Positions 1-8,049 of a stretch of DNA of 64,000 bases are shown here, piece by piece. Within the stretch, counting starts at the first letter, position 1, and every line of letters starts with the position of its first letter. The notes beneath the pieces were generated by a model. That model had not been told where the DNA came from. It ran no database searches and saw only the letters and a program-made list of their open reading frames with translations. The stretch spans positions 1 through 64,000 of the forward strand of contig CAMDQN010000005.1 of the NCBI GenBank assembly GCA_945905925.1. Direction: 5' to 3'. Source of the DNA: Singulisphaera sp. GP187 (GTDB lineage Bacteria > Planctomycetota > Planctomycetia > Gemmatales > Gemmataceae). A program made the translations under genes and the position numbers.

Positions 1-1
1 G

Positions 2-493
2 AGGAATCCGTTCTCGAACGGGTGCTGCCCCATCCGAGCGGCTAATGGCCGTGCGTCTGCCGGTCTCCCAGTCCTCTTCTTCCGGCAACCACGTCAACCT
101 GAGGCGACCTCGGGCCGTTCCACGCTGCGCAGAGAATATTCAACTACCTCGTTTCTCGTCCTCCTGTGCCAGTTCGTGGTCGGGATTGTGATCGGTCTCG
201 CGCTGGGGGTAGGGATGGGGGTCGCGGGCGGGGGCGGAGGCGGAAACAACCCCTTCGCCCCGCAGCCTGGTGGGCCGGACCCGGCCGTGCAACTGCTCGC
301 CAACTGCGCCAGCCTGGTCATTGGGTTCCTGATCTGGTCGGGCATCCTCACGGCGATGCTGCCGACCTCGTTCGGCCGGGCCGCACTCGTAACCGTGTTC
401 ATCTACCTGATCCTGTTCGCAATCGTCATCGTCATCGTCCTGGCGCTGGTCGTCGCCGGCGTTGGTATGGGCGCGTTGGGCGGATTCCGCTAA
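2..493 (+). CDS. Glycine-rich membrane protein, 5' end outside window
   Basis: The frame is open from the left edge to the stop, and it has no ATG, GTG or TTG before the first hydrophobic stretch, so the true start lies outside the window. Three hydrophobic segments are visible: one around positions 149-232, a middle one (LVIGFLIWSGILTAML) and a long last one rich in I, V and L. A Gly run followed by NNPFAPQPGG forms the loop between the first two. It ends 5 bases before the convergent phosphatase gene. I do not recognise a family. A small integral membrane protein is as far as the sequence goes. Confidence 0.55.
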   Translation, partial: RNPFSNGCCPIRAANGRASAGLPVLFFRQPRQPEATSGRSTLRREYSTTSFLVLLCQFVVGIVIGLALGVGMGVAGGGGGGNNPFAPQPGGPDPAVQLLANCASLVIGFLIWSGILTAMLPTSFGRAALVTVFIYLILFAIVIVIVLALVVAGVGMGALGGFR

Positions 494-497
494 CGGT

Positions 498-1331
498 TCA
501 CCCGTTACTCGCCACGAACACCGGCTCCGCGTGCGGGCCGGTGAGGACGCACGCCATGAGCGGTTCGCGCACACCGCCACTCGTATCGATGCGGATGCGC
601 ACCGCGTTCGCGTCCGGCGCGTCGATCTGGATGTGACCGCTCACTTGCACCTTCCCCGGCAGCGGCAGCGGGTTCGCCGAGAGCCGCTTGTCCGCGCCCA
701 GCCACACCGGGTACTCCGGCGTGAACAACCGGTCCGTGTCGGTGCTGAACCGCGGGTTCACCGCGTCACGATCCCACACCCGGCGGTGTAAGCATTCGAG
801 TTGCACCGTCGCGGGGCAGTCCAGTTCCGGCGACAGCCCATTGTGAAGGAAGATGTGCCGTTCCGCCTCCGCGACCCACGGCAGGCTCGCGAGAAACTCG
901 CGGTGTTCGGCCGGCATCGCGGCCTTCAGTTCCGCGAGTTCTTGCTCCCACTTCCCCTGCGGCATGAAGTCCGGTGTGCGACCCAGGTAGCTCTGGAACG
1001 TGTAGCGATGGTCATAAGCCGCGCCGTAGCGCCGCACCCAGTACGCTGGCGGTGGGCGGTCGTGCAACCCTGCGGCGTTCACCAGTGCAAGGTCGTGGTT
1101 GCCCGTCACGCACGTACTCCCGGGCTTCTCCGCGATCAATTCCAAAACGCGCGACACGAGGTCTTTCACCGTCGGGTGGCGGTCCACCAGATCACCGAGA
1201 AAGACGAGCTTCGCATGTGGCCATTCGGGGCGCTTCCGCAACTTCGCGACGAGCTTGTCGAGCCACTCGACGCGCCCGTGCAGGTCGCCGATGGCGATAA
1301 TGGGGTAACTCACCTGAGTTGGCAATTGCAT
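498..1331 (-). CDS. Calcineurin-like metallophosphoesterase (PPP-type Ser/Thr phosphatase-like)
   Basis: A predicted dinuclear-metal phosphatase of about 277 residues. The family's metal-binding signatures appear in order near the N-terminus: GDLHGR, then GDLVDRHP, then GNHD, which match the GDxHG, GDxVDRG and GNHE/D motifs of PPP-type phosphatases. Further His residues (HNGL, SGHIQID) sit where the C-terminal metal ligands are expected. I place the start at the ATG at 1331 because a purine-rich GGAGAAGGTGAGAGG stretch lies just before it; an earlier ATG at 1376 in the same frame is possible. It is divergent from the small gene at 1414. The substrate (protein, diadenosine tetraphosphate or other) cannot be told from sequence. 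Confidence 0.85.
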   Translation of the reverse strand: MQLPTQVSYPIIAIGDLHGRVEWLDKLVAKLRKRPEWPHAKLVFLGDLVDRHPTVKDLVSRVLELIAEKPGSTCVTGNHDLALVNAAGLHDRPPPAYWVRRYGAAYDHRYTFQSYLGRTPDFMPQGKWEQELAELKAAMPAEHREFLASLPWVAEAERHIFLHNGLSPELDCPATVQLECLHRRVWDRDAVNPRFSTDTDRLFTPEYPVWLGADKRLSANPLPLPGKVQVSGHIQIDAPDANAVRIRIDTSGGVREPLMACVLTGPHAEPVFVASNG

Positions 1332-1413
1332 CAGCCTCTCACCTTCTCCGGGGGTTCGTTGTGAACTAGATTGCATACTGGCATGTTACTTGATCGAGAC
1401 GCGGAGAGCGGCC

Positions 1414-1860
1414 ATGCGGGTGGACCTGTTCGGGTTGGTAATGGAAACGCCGAGCGTGACCTTCTACTTGTGGTCGCCGTGGCGCTGTTCCGCGATCGAG
1501 CACAAGATGTTCGAGGCGCTGAAAGCAGTGCCCAGCGCCACGCTCGAAACCGCACCGGACGAAGTGCGGTTGCACATCACCGAGAACAAGAGCTGGCGGG
1601 TCGCGGTGCAGCACCTGTCTCGCGTTCTAAAAGGCTGGCAGGAAGAAGCCACCGACGGCAGCAAGGACGAACGCCGCAGTTGGCGCTGGTTGATCGAGGC
1701 CGACACGGACGCGAGCGGGTACGACATGCAGGGCGAGAAAACGAGCTTCTGGGCGTACCTGCGGCTGTCGGTCGATCGCGGTGGCCCAGGCGAGGCGGAG
1801 AAAGGCGAGGACATCGATCTCAACGGTTTCGGTGTGCAAGTTTGGGGTGAGAAGGAGTAG
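1414..1860 (+). CDS. Hypothetical protein, 148 aa
   Basis: A cytosolic-looking protein without signal peptide or membrane segment. It is rich in Trp (WSPWRC, SWRVAV, KGWQEE, SWRWLIE, SFWAYL) and ends VQVWGEKE. I chose the ATG at 1414; a TTG at 1390 in the same frame is a weaker option. It lies divergently from the phosphatase gene and ends just before a palindromic element shared with the convergent ferredoxin gene. I recognise no family. Codon use matches the surrounding genes, which supports it being real. Confidence 0.6.
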   Translation: MRVDLFGLVMETPSVTFYLWSPWRCSAIEHKMFEALKAVPSATLETAPDEVRLHITENKSWRVAVQHLSRVLKGWQEEATDGSKDERRSWRWLIEADTDASGYDMQGEKTSFWAYLRLSVDRGGPGEAEKGEDIDLNGFGVQVWGEKE

Positions 1861-1862
1861 TT

Positions 1863-1943
1863 TTTGTAGGGTGGGCATTGCCCACCAGCACCGCAAACCA
1901 CCCACGCGCTGCGCGAAGAGGTGGGCAGTACCCACCCTACAAA
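1863..1943. repeat. Palindromic repeat, family A copy 1 (bidirectional terminator position)
   Basis: Two 24-base arms (1863-1886 and 1920-1943) are inverted copies with two mismatches. The core is GTAGGGTGGGCA followed by TGCCCACC. Each arm is itself nearly palindromic (GGTGGGCA/TGCCCACC), so the element can fold as one long hairpin or as two small ones. It fills the gap between convergent genes ending at 1860 and 1959. A related element lies at 12992-13070. Confidence 0.8.
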
Positions 1944-1958
1944 AGCAAAACCTCGCCC

Positions 1959-2381
1959 TCAGTGATGGCCTTCCTTCACCTCATTGCGGTTCCACTTCGG
2001 GATGAGCACGAGCAAGTCCTGGCTGCCGTTGGGCACGCACTGGCACGCGAGCCGCGAGTCCATCGATAGGTCTGGTGCTTTGTCCAGTTCGTCTTCTTCG
2101 TTCTCCGTCGCGCGCGAACAGATTTCTCTGCCCTTCTGGACGCGAACGTGACAGGTGGAGCAAGCGCACACGCCGCCGCACGAGTGGTTGAGTTCGATCC
2201 CAGCGCCGTCGGCGATGTCCAATATGCTGCCTTCCAGCCCAATGCTCCCGAGCGGGAACGTGGCCGGATCCACCGCGACCTCGGTGCTTTTGCCGGTCGC
2301 CTCGTCCACAAACGTGACCTTGAACGCCTGGGTCGCCTTCGGCGCCGGCCCCTTCTGGATATACGGGTTCACGCCCGCCAT
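1959..2381 (-). CDS. 2Fe-2S ferredoxin (adrenodoxin / Isc type)
   Basis: A predicted electron carrier of about 140 residues. The cluster-binding cysteines are clear: SCGGVCACSTC gives C-x5-C-x2-C, and the fourth is in LACQC some 35 residues on. Acidic residues between them (ENEEDELDKAPD) are typical of adrenodoxin-type ferredoxins. The start is taken at the ATG that gives MAGVNPYIQKG; an in-frame ATG further upstream (2432) would add 17 unlikely residues. No isc or suf genes adjoin it, so its redox partner is unknown. It is convergent with the hypothetical gene at 1414-1860 and separated from it by a palindromic repeat. Confidence 0.88.
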   Translation of the reverse strand: MAGVNPYIQKGPAPKATQAFKVTFVDEATGKSTEVAVDPATFPLGSIGLEGSILDIADGAGIELNHSCGGVCACSTCHVRVQKGREICSRATENEEDELDKAPDLSMDSRLACQCVPNGSQDLLVLIPKWNRNEVKEGHH

Positions 2382-2449
2382 GCTCGCCGTCCCGCGTCGG
2401 TGAAAGTAATTCGCCTTTCCTATTGTATCCAACGGGAGAAATGAAGAAA

Positions 2450-2470
2450 CCCGCGAACTTGGTTCGCGGG
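2450..2470 (-). terminator. Intrinsic terminator of the BON-like gene
   Basis: A 9-base perfect stem (CCCGCGAAC at 2450-2458, GTTCGCGGG at 2462-2470) has a 3-base loop. Read on the minus strand, the stem is followed by TTTCTTC, a short U-rich tail. It sits 30 bases after the stop of the minus-strand gene at 2501. Confidence 0.75.
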
Positions 2471-2500
2471 CTTCTGTGAGTTGTCGCGGGTGCGGGTCGT

Positions 2501-3274
2501 TTACTTGCCGGCCCCGGCTGGTGCCAGTTTCAGTTCGTTCTTGATCCCACCGACGCCCGGTGCGAGGCGGACAAGTCCTTCGATGAACCGGACCTCGGAG
2601 TACGGGTCAGCCTCGTCGGGGCCACGAGGCACCGTGCCAACGAGCGTGACGTTGTTGTTGGCGTCGGTGATGACCTGCACGGTCTTCGAATTGGCGAGAC
2701 CGGCCGTGTCGATGATCCCGCGGAGGTCCGCATGAAGCTTGGTCGCAGGGACGGCGGGCGTGGGGAACCGCATCTGGGCGGTGTAGTGGAGCTGCACCGG
2801 AAGCGGGATCAAAATGCCGCTCTGGGTCGAAGCCTGGTTGGTGCGTCCGCCGACACCGGCGGCGCCGGTCGCGCCCCCTCGGCCGCCCGCGACGGTCCCG
2901 GTCGCGGGGTAGAGCGCCATGCCGAAACCGCCGGGTGCGGTCTTGGTCGTCGAGGAGATCGTTCCCTGGAAGTACGGGTTCCCGTAGTAGCCCGCGAGGA
3001 AGTTGGACTTCTGGAGCGAACTGGCTGCGGTCCCGGTCGGCGCCGTGATGTCCGACGTCTGGAGCTGCATCGGCTGGAAGGTTCCGGTGGAACTCGAGCC
3101 ACCCCCGCCGCCACTGATACCGGTGGGGGCGGCGCCGCCGCTGGTGATTCCACCGGTGGTTGTGCGTGTCGTGCCGGTCGTACCCGTGGTGCCCGTCGGT
3201 TGTTGGGCGAGCGAGAGAGACGATGTCACCGCCGCGATCAAAATCGCCCACAACGAAGTCTTCAGTCCACGCAT
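2501..3274 (-). CDS. Secreted protein with C-terminal BON-like domain
   Basis: 257 residues. It opens with a signal peptide (MRGLKTSLWAILIAAV, cleavage probably after SLSLA), then a Thr/Gly repeat tract (TGTTGTTGTTRTTTGG) and a Gly-rich low-complexity region to about residue 165. The last 80 residues look like a BON domain: LHADLRGIIDTAGL, then VTLVGTVPRG, then VRFIEGLVRLAPGVGGIKNEL, matching the family pattern in which short alpha/beta units end in a 'GV..V.N.L' motif. BON domains bind membranes or other envelope proteins. The low-complexity part suggests an extended linker in the periplasm. A clear intrinsic terminator follows. Confidence 0.7.
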   Translation of the reverse strand: MRGLKTSLWAILIAAVTSSLSLAQQPTGTTGTTGTTRTTTGGITSGGAAPTGISGGGGGSSSTGTFQPMQLQTSDITAPTGTAASSLQKSNFLAGYYGNPYFQGTISSTTKTAPGGFGMALYPATGTVAGGRGGATGAAGVGGRTNQASTQSGILIPLPVQLHYTAQMRFPTPAVPATKLHADLRGIIDTAGLANSKTVQVITDANNNVTLVGTVPRGPDEADPYSEVRFIEGLVRLAPGVGGIKNELKLAPAGAGK

Positions 3275-3488
3275 TGAAGCACCCTCTTTCTTTCGCGGCG
3301 CGCAGTGGTATGCTGCGGCGGGGTCACGTCTTCCCGATATTATCGACGATCTGTTCCCGCCAGTCCAGTCATCCGTTGATGAGAAAGTGAGTAGTGCTCC
3401 GTTTTCAGTTCTCAGTTTTCAGTCTGTTCGTTCTTGAGGAGCGCGACCCAGGCCAAACACTAAACACCAAACACTCTTGGAGGATACC

Positions 3489-4397
3489 ATGCAACTCGGC
3501 TTCGTGTCGGCCATCTTGGGCGATCAACCGCTGGAGCGGGTGTTGGCGTTCGCCGCGGACGAGGGGTTCGCGTGCGTCGAACTGATGTGTTGGCCGCCGG
3601 GCAAGGCCGACCGGCGGTACGCCGGCGTCACGCACCTCGACGTAACGGACTTCACCGACGAAGCCGCCGCGAGCGTGCGGGACTTGCTCCGCATTCACCG
3701 CGTCAGCCTTTCCGGATTGGGCTACTACCCGAACCCGCTCGACCCGGACCCGGCACACCGGGCGCTGGTGGCCGACCACCTCATCAAAGTGATCGGCGCC
3801 GCGGCGAAGCTCGGCGTGGGCGTGGTGAACACGTTCATCGGGCGCGACCCCGCCGGCACGGTGAACGCGAACTTCGACCTCGCGCTGCGGGTGTGGCCAC
3901 GCGTGTTCGAGGCCGCGAAAGCGGCTGGCGTGCGGCTCGGTATCGAGCACTGCCCGATGCTGTTCAGCGAAAATGAGTGGCCCGGCGGGAAGAACGTCGC
4001 GTTCAACCCGGAAAACTGGCGGCGTCTGTTCGACACGTTCCCGGACGCACCGTTAGGTCTGAACTTCGACCCATCGCACCTGATCTGGCAGTTCATCGAC
4101 TGCGGTCGGGCCGTGCGCGAATTCGGTTCGCGGATCGTTCACGTCCACGCAAAGGACGAACGCATCGACACCGCCCGGCTCTATGACGTGGGCATCATGG
4201 GGTTGGGCTGGCACGTGCCGAAACTGCCGGGGTTGGGCGACGTGAAGTGGGGCGAGTTCTTCGCCGCGCTGACCGACGTGGACTACACCGGCCCCGTGTG
4301 CATCGAGGTCGAAGACCGTGCGTACGAAGGGTCACTCGCCAGCCGCCAGCGCGCGCTCCGCCAGAGCCGCAAGTTTCTCCAACAGTTCGCTGGGTGA
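3489..4397 (+). CDS. Sugar phosphate isomerase/epimerase (xylose isomerase-like TIM barrel)
   Basis: A 302-residue protein of the AP endonuclease 2 / xylose-isomerase-like TIM-barrel superfamily. Visible metal-site strands are RLGIEHCPML (Glu), GLNFDPSHL (Asp and His), IVHVHAKDE (His and Asp) and a terminal VCIEVEDRAYEG (Glu). These are the positions that bind the divalent metal in the family. No signal peptide is seen, so it is probably cytoplasmic. The start at 3489 has a GGAGG ribosome site 7 bases upstream (CTTGGAGGATACCATG). Such genes usually act in inositol or sugar catabolism; no pathway partner is adjacent. An 18-base perfect hairpin follows. Confidence 0.88.
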   Translation: MQLGFVSAILGDQPLERVLAFAADEGFACVELMCWPPGKADRRYAGVTHLDVTDFTDEAAASVRDLLRIHRVSLSGLGYYPNPLDPDPAHRALVADHLIKVIGAAAKLGVGVVNTFIGRDPAGTVNANFDLALRVWPRVFEAAKAAGVRLGIEHCPMLFSENEWPGGKNVAFNPENWRRLFDTFPDAPLGLNFDPSHLIWQFIDCGRAVREFGSRIVHVHAKDERIDTARLYDVGIMGLGWHVPKLPGLGDVKWGEFFAALTDVDYTGPVCIEVEDRAYEGSLASRQRALRQSRKFLQQFAG

Positions 4398-4412
4398 GAG
4401 AACAAAGAAAAA

Positions 4413-4464
4413 GGTTGCTCTGTTGAAACCTGGCGCGTTGGCCTTTGGTTTCAACAGAGCAACC
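4413..4464. terminator. Long perfect hairpin between convergent genes
   Basis: Left arm 4413-4430 (GGTTGCTCTGTTGAAACC) and right arm 4447-4464 are perfect 18-base inverted copies around a 16-base loop. It lies between genes ending at 4397 (+) and 4512 (-). It has no U-tract on the plus side, but its position fits a bidirectional terminator. Confidence 0.7.
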
Positions 4465-4511
4465 AGAGACAAAGGGAACTGTTTAGCGACAGCCCCACGG
4501 GGTGGGCCGGC

Positions 4512-5678
4512 TCAGGGGATGAAGCCGTAAGCCCGCACGTCGATGAAGTATGGCGTGTTGTACCCACGAACCTTCGAGGGCACCTTGGCCCGCGCCTTCT
4601 GGATCTCGTTCATGAAATCGAGCATGGTACTCTCGACCTTCAAGTTCGTGCCGAGCAGTTGCGTGCCACGCAACTCCTTGCCGTCCTTCACTTCCTTGAT
4701 GAACGTCTGGGTGAGCGGGTTGAGGTTGAGCGCCTGCGCCTTTGCCTTGTTGCCGATCAGCACTTCGTTGAAGAAGAACTCACTTGTCTTCTTCCCGGTG
4801 GCATCCTTGTCAGCATAGAGGAACAACATTGGGTTGCTCTCGCGGACCTTGGGCGCCTGCGTGCTGACCCACTTCTTCACGGTCGCTTCGGTGACCGAGG
4901 TCGGGCGGGTGGCGCTGAGCCACACGGCCCCCGAAATATCCTGACCGCCTTCCGGCGGGAAGTTGCCCGCGGCGATGTTCAGGCGCTGCGGCACGTACTC
5001 GTAACCAGGCACGTTGATTCCCAACAGACCCGGTGCGGGGAATACCATCGGGCGCTGCCATTCGGCCGTCATCCACGCCATGCCGATCGTGGCGGCATCG
5101 CCGGCCCCGATCAGGTAGATGGAACTGGCGTTCAGTGCCTTGTTGTCGTTCTTCGTGTCCAGGTGAACGCGAACCGCGGCCAGGTCGTTCAGGTACGCGG
5201 GCAGGAACCGCTCGGGCCTCGTCAAGTCCTTGAAGGCGAGGTCGTTCTTGAGCGGCTTCCTCGGCGGCCCTCCCTTGATGTAGAGGTTGTAGTTGCAGGT
5301 GTTCCCGTTCATGTACGGGTTGGTCCAGAACTTCATCGGATCCTTGATGTCCAGGCTCTTACCGTGGCCGCGCCAGTCGAACCGGAACACGTGGTAGCCC
5401 TTGTCGTTGAGGGCTGCGGCAAGTCCCTTCCAGTCGCCCTTGGTCATGTCGCGATCCACGCCGGGCGGGTACATGAGGATGACCACCGGTGCGGCGCCCG
5501 CGTTCGGCACCTTGGCCGGGTCGGCCGCGTGGAAGATGCCTTTCAACTGCACGCCGTCGGCGGTGAGGAACGACTCTTCTTCAGGCGCGGGGGGTTGGGC
5601 CGCGGCCGGCGGCGCGTGCATGGACGCGAGGCCGATGGCGGCGAACAACACAGCCGGGGCAGCGAACCAGCGTCGCAT
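4512..5678 (-). CDS. Secreted alpha/beta-hydrolase-like protein with altered nucleophile elbow
   Basis: 388 residues. The ATG at 5678 gives a signal peptide (MRRWFAAPAVLFAAIGLAS, cleavage near PPAAA). The fold resembles an alpha/beta hydrolase: VVILMYPPGVDRDM (oxyanion-region strand), then YHVFRFDWRGHGKS, a typical 'D.RGHG.S' turn. The nucleophile elbow should be GxSxG but reads LIGAGDAATIG, with Asp or Ala in place of Ser. A late strand MLFLYADKD resembles the acid-bearing strand. It may be a non-catalytic member or use a different nucleophile. An upstream in-frame ATG (5837) would place coding sequence across a palindromic repeat and is unlikely. Confidence 0.7.
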   Translation of the reverse strand: MRRWFAAPAVLFAAIGLASMHAPPAAAQPPAPEEESFLTADGVQLKGIFHAADPAKVPNAGAAPVVILMYPPGVDRDMTKGDWKGLAAALNDKGYHVFRFDWRGHGKSLDIKDPMKFWTNPYMNGNTCNYNLYIKGGPPRKPLKNDLAFKDLTRPERFLPAYLNDLAAVRVHLDTKNDNKALNASSIYLIGAGDAATIGMAWMTAEWQRPMVFPAPGLLGINVPGYEYVPQRLNIAAGNFPPEGGQDISGAVWLSATRPTSVTEATVKKWVSTQAPKVRESNPMLFLYADKDATGKKTSEFFFNEVLIGNKAKAQALNLNPLTQTFIKEVKDGKELRGTQLLGTNLKVESTMLDFMNEIQKARAKVPSKVRGYNTPYFIDVRAYGFIP

Positions 5679-5807
5679 GATATCTGTCCTCGTCGGCAAG
5701 ATAGAGCGGTACATGAGGAACGTATCAGAATCATACGCCGTTGGCGCGAGGGACGCTAGAGAGTAGCCGTTCGCAAGAAACAGAGAACAAAGGTCAGGAG
5801 CAAGAAT

Positions 5808-5893
5808 GTTAGCCACAAGCCGAAGGCGAGCGCGCAACGCCGGCGCGTCATGGAACGCCGGCGTTGCGCAATCGCCTTCGATTTGCGGCTAAC
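5808..5893. repeat. Palindromic repeat, family B copy 1
   Basis: Two 38-base arms (5808-5845, 5856-5893) match at 33 positions in inverted orientation around a 10-base loop. The outer part reads GTTAGCCRCAA followed by CGAAGGCGA. The same outer sequence forms the arms of the element at 55900-55959. It lies after the end of the minus-strand gene at 5935, where it may act as a transcription terminator. Confidence 0.8.
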
Positions 5894-5934
5894 GTCTTCG
5901 ATTTCTCTGGTTTCTTCGCTCTCGACTATTCGCC

Positions 5935-7920
5935 CTACTTAACGAACGCGCGCAGGTCTTCTTCGATCTTGGCCATCTCCCGGCCGGCGGTCTCCGCGGC
6001 CTTGAACAGTTTGCGGTCGGCCTCGCTCGCCGGGTCGAGCGGCGCCACCAGATCGTTCAACTTCACAATGGCCGTGCTAAACACCGTGAGCAACTTGCGG
6101 AGCGTCAACTTGTCGCCGTGCCTCTTGCACACGGCCACCGCGTCGCGGACCCGGGTCGTACTTTCCTCGAAGTCCTGAATCGTCGCGACTGCGGGCCACG
6201 TCTTGAGCAGGTAGTCGCGAGCCTTCTGGTGCGCGTCGTCCTTCACCTTCCACTCGGCCGCGAGTTCGTCCTTCCGCCGCTTCACGACCGCGTCCCCCGG
6301 TAGGAGCGCGAATAGTTGGTCGTAGGCTGCCAGCGCCTCGTCCACATCGCCGCGAGCCAACAGCGACTTGATACGCTCGTTGATCTCCTCCGCCTGCAAC
6401 TCCTTCGCATCAAAGGTCGGGTCGTTCTCGCGCTTCACCACCGCCTCGATCAGATCGCGATGCTTGCCGAGTTGTTCGTTGGACACCTTGAGAACCACGA
6501 GGTTCTGCTCGGTCCTGTTGAGGATTGCGTCGAGTCCCTCGGCCTTCTGCACGGTCTTCGCCTCCTCGCGGAGCCGGACCACTTCGTCGGTCAGGCTCTT
6601 GCCGTACGCGTCAGCGGCGTCGAACCCGCCCTTCGCGCGTGCCAGCGCGTCGGCGTTCTTCTGCTTCTTGATGAGGTCCGCGACCGCCTCGAAGCACACC
6701 GACTGCGCGAGCCGAGCGTCGGCCGCGTCACTCGCCGCCTTGAGTACCGCGCGCTCGAAATCGGCACGCCGTTCCGTCTCGGGGTTGGTGTCGTATGGCA
6801 GCGTGATCGGATCGCTACTGAGGATCGGCACCGGGAACTGCTTCGCCTTGGACAGTTCGCGCGCGACCGTGATGCACGCGACGTTCGACAGCGGACCGTC
6901 GGTGCGGAACTGCGCCGTCGGCGCGTGGAACTTGCACACATCCTTCGCGTCGACCACAGTACCGGCCACGAACCCGGTGTCGCTCGCGCGCACGTTCACC
7001 GCCGACGCGGTCTTGTACACCGTCCCGTCACTGCCCACCAACCGCACCGCAACAGCGGCCTTCACCGTACCGAGTTTCATCGCGCGGTAGCCGACGATGC
7101 CACCGGTCGTGGGCATCGCCTTCTCGTACCGCGTGAGAACCGCACAGCGGAGCGCACCATCGGCGCCGACATCGGTCACCTTCAGCAGCGTGAAGTCGCG
7201 CGGTGTCGAAGTGAGGCCCGGTAGCGGAACGGACCCCGGCGGCGGGGGGATGATCTTGCCCGTCGCGGTCCGAAGCACTACCGGTGCGGCACGATTCGTC
7301 TTCCGCACCGCGGCCACCGTGAAGATGTCGCCTGCCTGCACGAAGTCCTTCGCCGATCCCAGCCCCGCGCCGCGAACCAGCACCTTCACCTCGTCCGTCT
7401 TGCCCGGAATCGCCTCCACGGTTCCGACGAGGCCGAAATCGCGGTCGAGCATCAGGCCCGCGGTGCGGCCCACCAACTCTGGGGCGCGCGTCGATTGCGT
7501 TCTCACGAGCGGCGACGACAGCCCGGTGAACCCGTCGTACTGACGCGACTCCGCGTGAATCTTGCCGTCGCGGTACTCGACCTTCAGGAAATGCGTCTTC
7601 GCGCCGGAAAGGTCGCGTGGGGCGTCGAGCGCGGCGAACCCCTTACTGTCGAACTGTTCCCAGAGCGGTTCCCACTTGTCGCGTGCGAGGTCCGTGAGGT
7701 CGATCACTTCGACCGCGCCGAGGTTCCCCAAGCCGGGTTGGAGCGCGGCGAGCACGTCGCGCTTGAGCCGGTCGCGGAAATCCGGCGTGAGCAGCGGGTG
7801 CGACTTGACCGAGAGAACGACCCGCCACTGGTACGGTTGCTTCGGTTCGGGGTCGAGTTGGGCGAACGTGGGCGTGCCGACCAGTAGCGCGACGACAACA
7901 GCGGCGGAGTAGCGAAGCAT
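5935..7920 (-). CDS. Large secreted protein of unknown function
   Basis: 661 residues. It has an N-terminal signal peptide (MLRYSAAVVVALLVGTPTFA) with cleavage before QLDPEP. The first 370 residues are predicted mostly beta and contain strand-like segments with Pro-rich loops (KIIPPPPGSVPLPG). From about residue 375 the sequence becomes charged and helical (FERAVLKAASDAADARLAQS, VRLREEAKTVQKAEG, EINERIKSLLARGDVDEALA), similar to a TPR or coiled-coil tail. No enzymatic motif is visible. It is probably periplasmic. It lies divergent from the protease gene at 8050, with 129 bases between them. I do not recognise the family; such proteins are common in Gemmataceae. Confidence 0.8.
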   Translation of the reverse strand: MLRYSAAVVVALLVGTPTFAQLDPEPKQPYQWRVVLSVKSHPLLTPDFRDRLKRDVLAALQPGLGNLGAVEVIDLTDLARDKWEPLWEQFDSKGFAALDAPRDLSGAKTHFLKVEYRDGKIHAESRQYDGFTGLSSPLVRTQSTRAPELVGRTAGLMLDRDFGLVGTVEAIPGKTDEVKVLVRGAGLGSAKDFVQAGDIFTVAAVRKTNRAAPVVLRTATGKIIPPPPGSVPLPGLTSTPRDFTLLKVTDVGADGALRCAVLTRYEKAMPTTGGIVGYRAMKLGTVKAAVAVRLVGSDGTVYKTASAVNVRASDTGFVAGTVVDAKDVCKFHAPTAQFRTDGPLSNVACITVARELSKAKQFPVPILSSDPITLPYDTNPETERRADFERAVLKAASDAADARLAQSVCFEAVADLIKKQKNADALARAKGGFDAADAYGKSLTDEVVRLREEAKTVQKAEGLDAILNRTEQNLVVLKVSNEQLGKHRDLIEAVVKRENDPTFDAKELQAEEINERIKSLLARGDVDEALAAYDQLFALLPGDAVVKRRKDELAAEWKVKDDAHQKARDYLLKTWPAVATIQDFEESTTRVRDAVAVCKRHGDKLTLRKLLTVFSTAIVKLNDLVAPLDPASEADRKLFKAAETAGREMAKIEEDLRAFVK

Positions 7921-8049
7921 CCAGGAACCTCCGGCGGGTGGTCCCGTGAGTGTACCAGATTTCGCAACCGGCGGGGCGCTTGTCCTGACCTTCCGACCGG
8001 GGTAAACTGGCGAATTGCTGTCCCGCTGCTACCCGTGTTCGGAGCCGGT

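Noticed and set aside
1863..1943. CRISPR-like repeats
   Set aside because: Only two inverted arms with no regular spacers, and no cas gene in the window.
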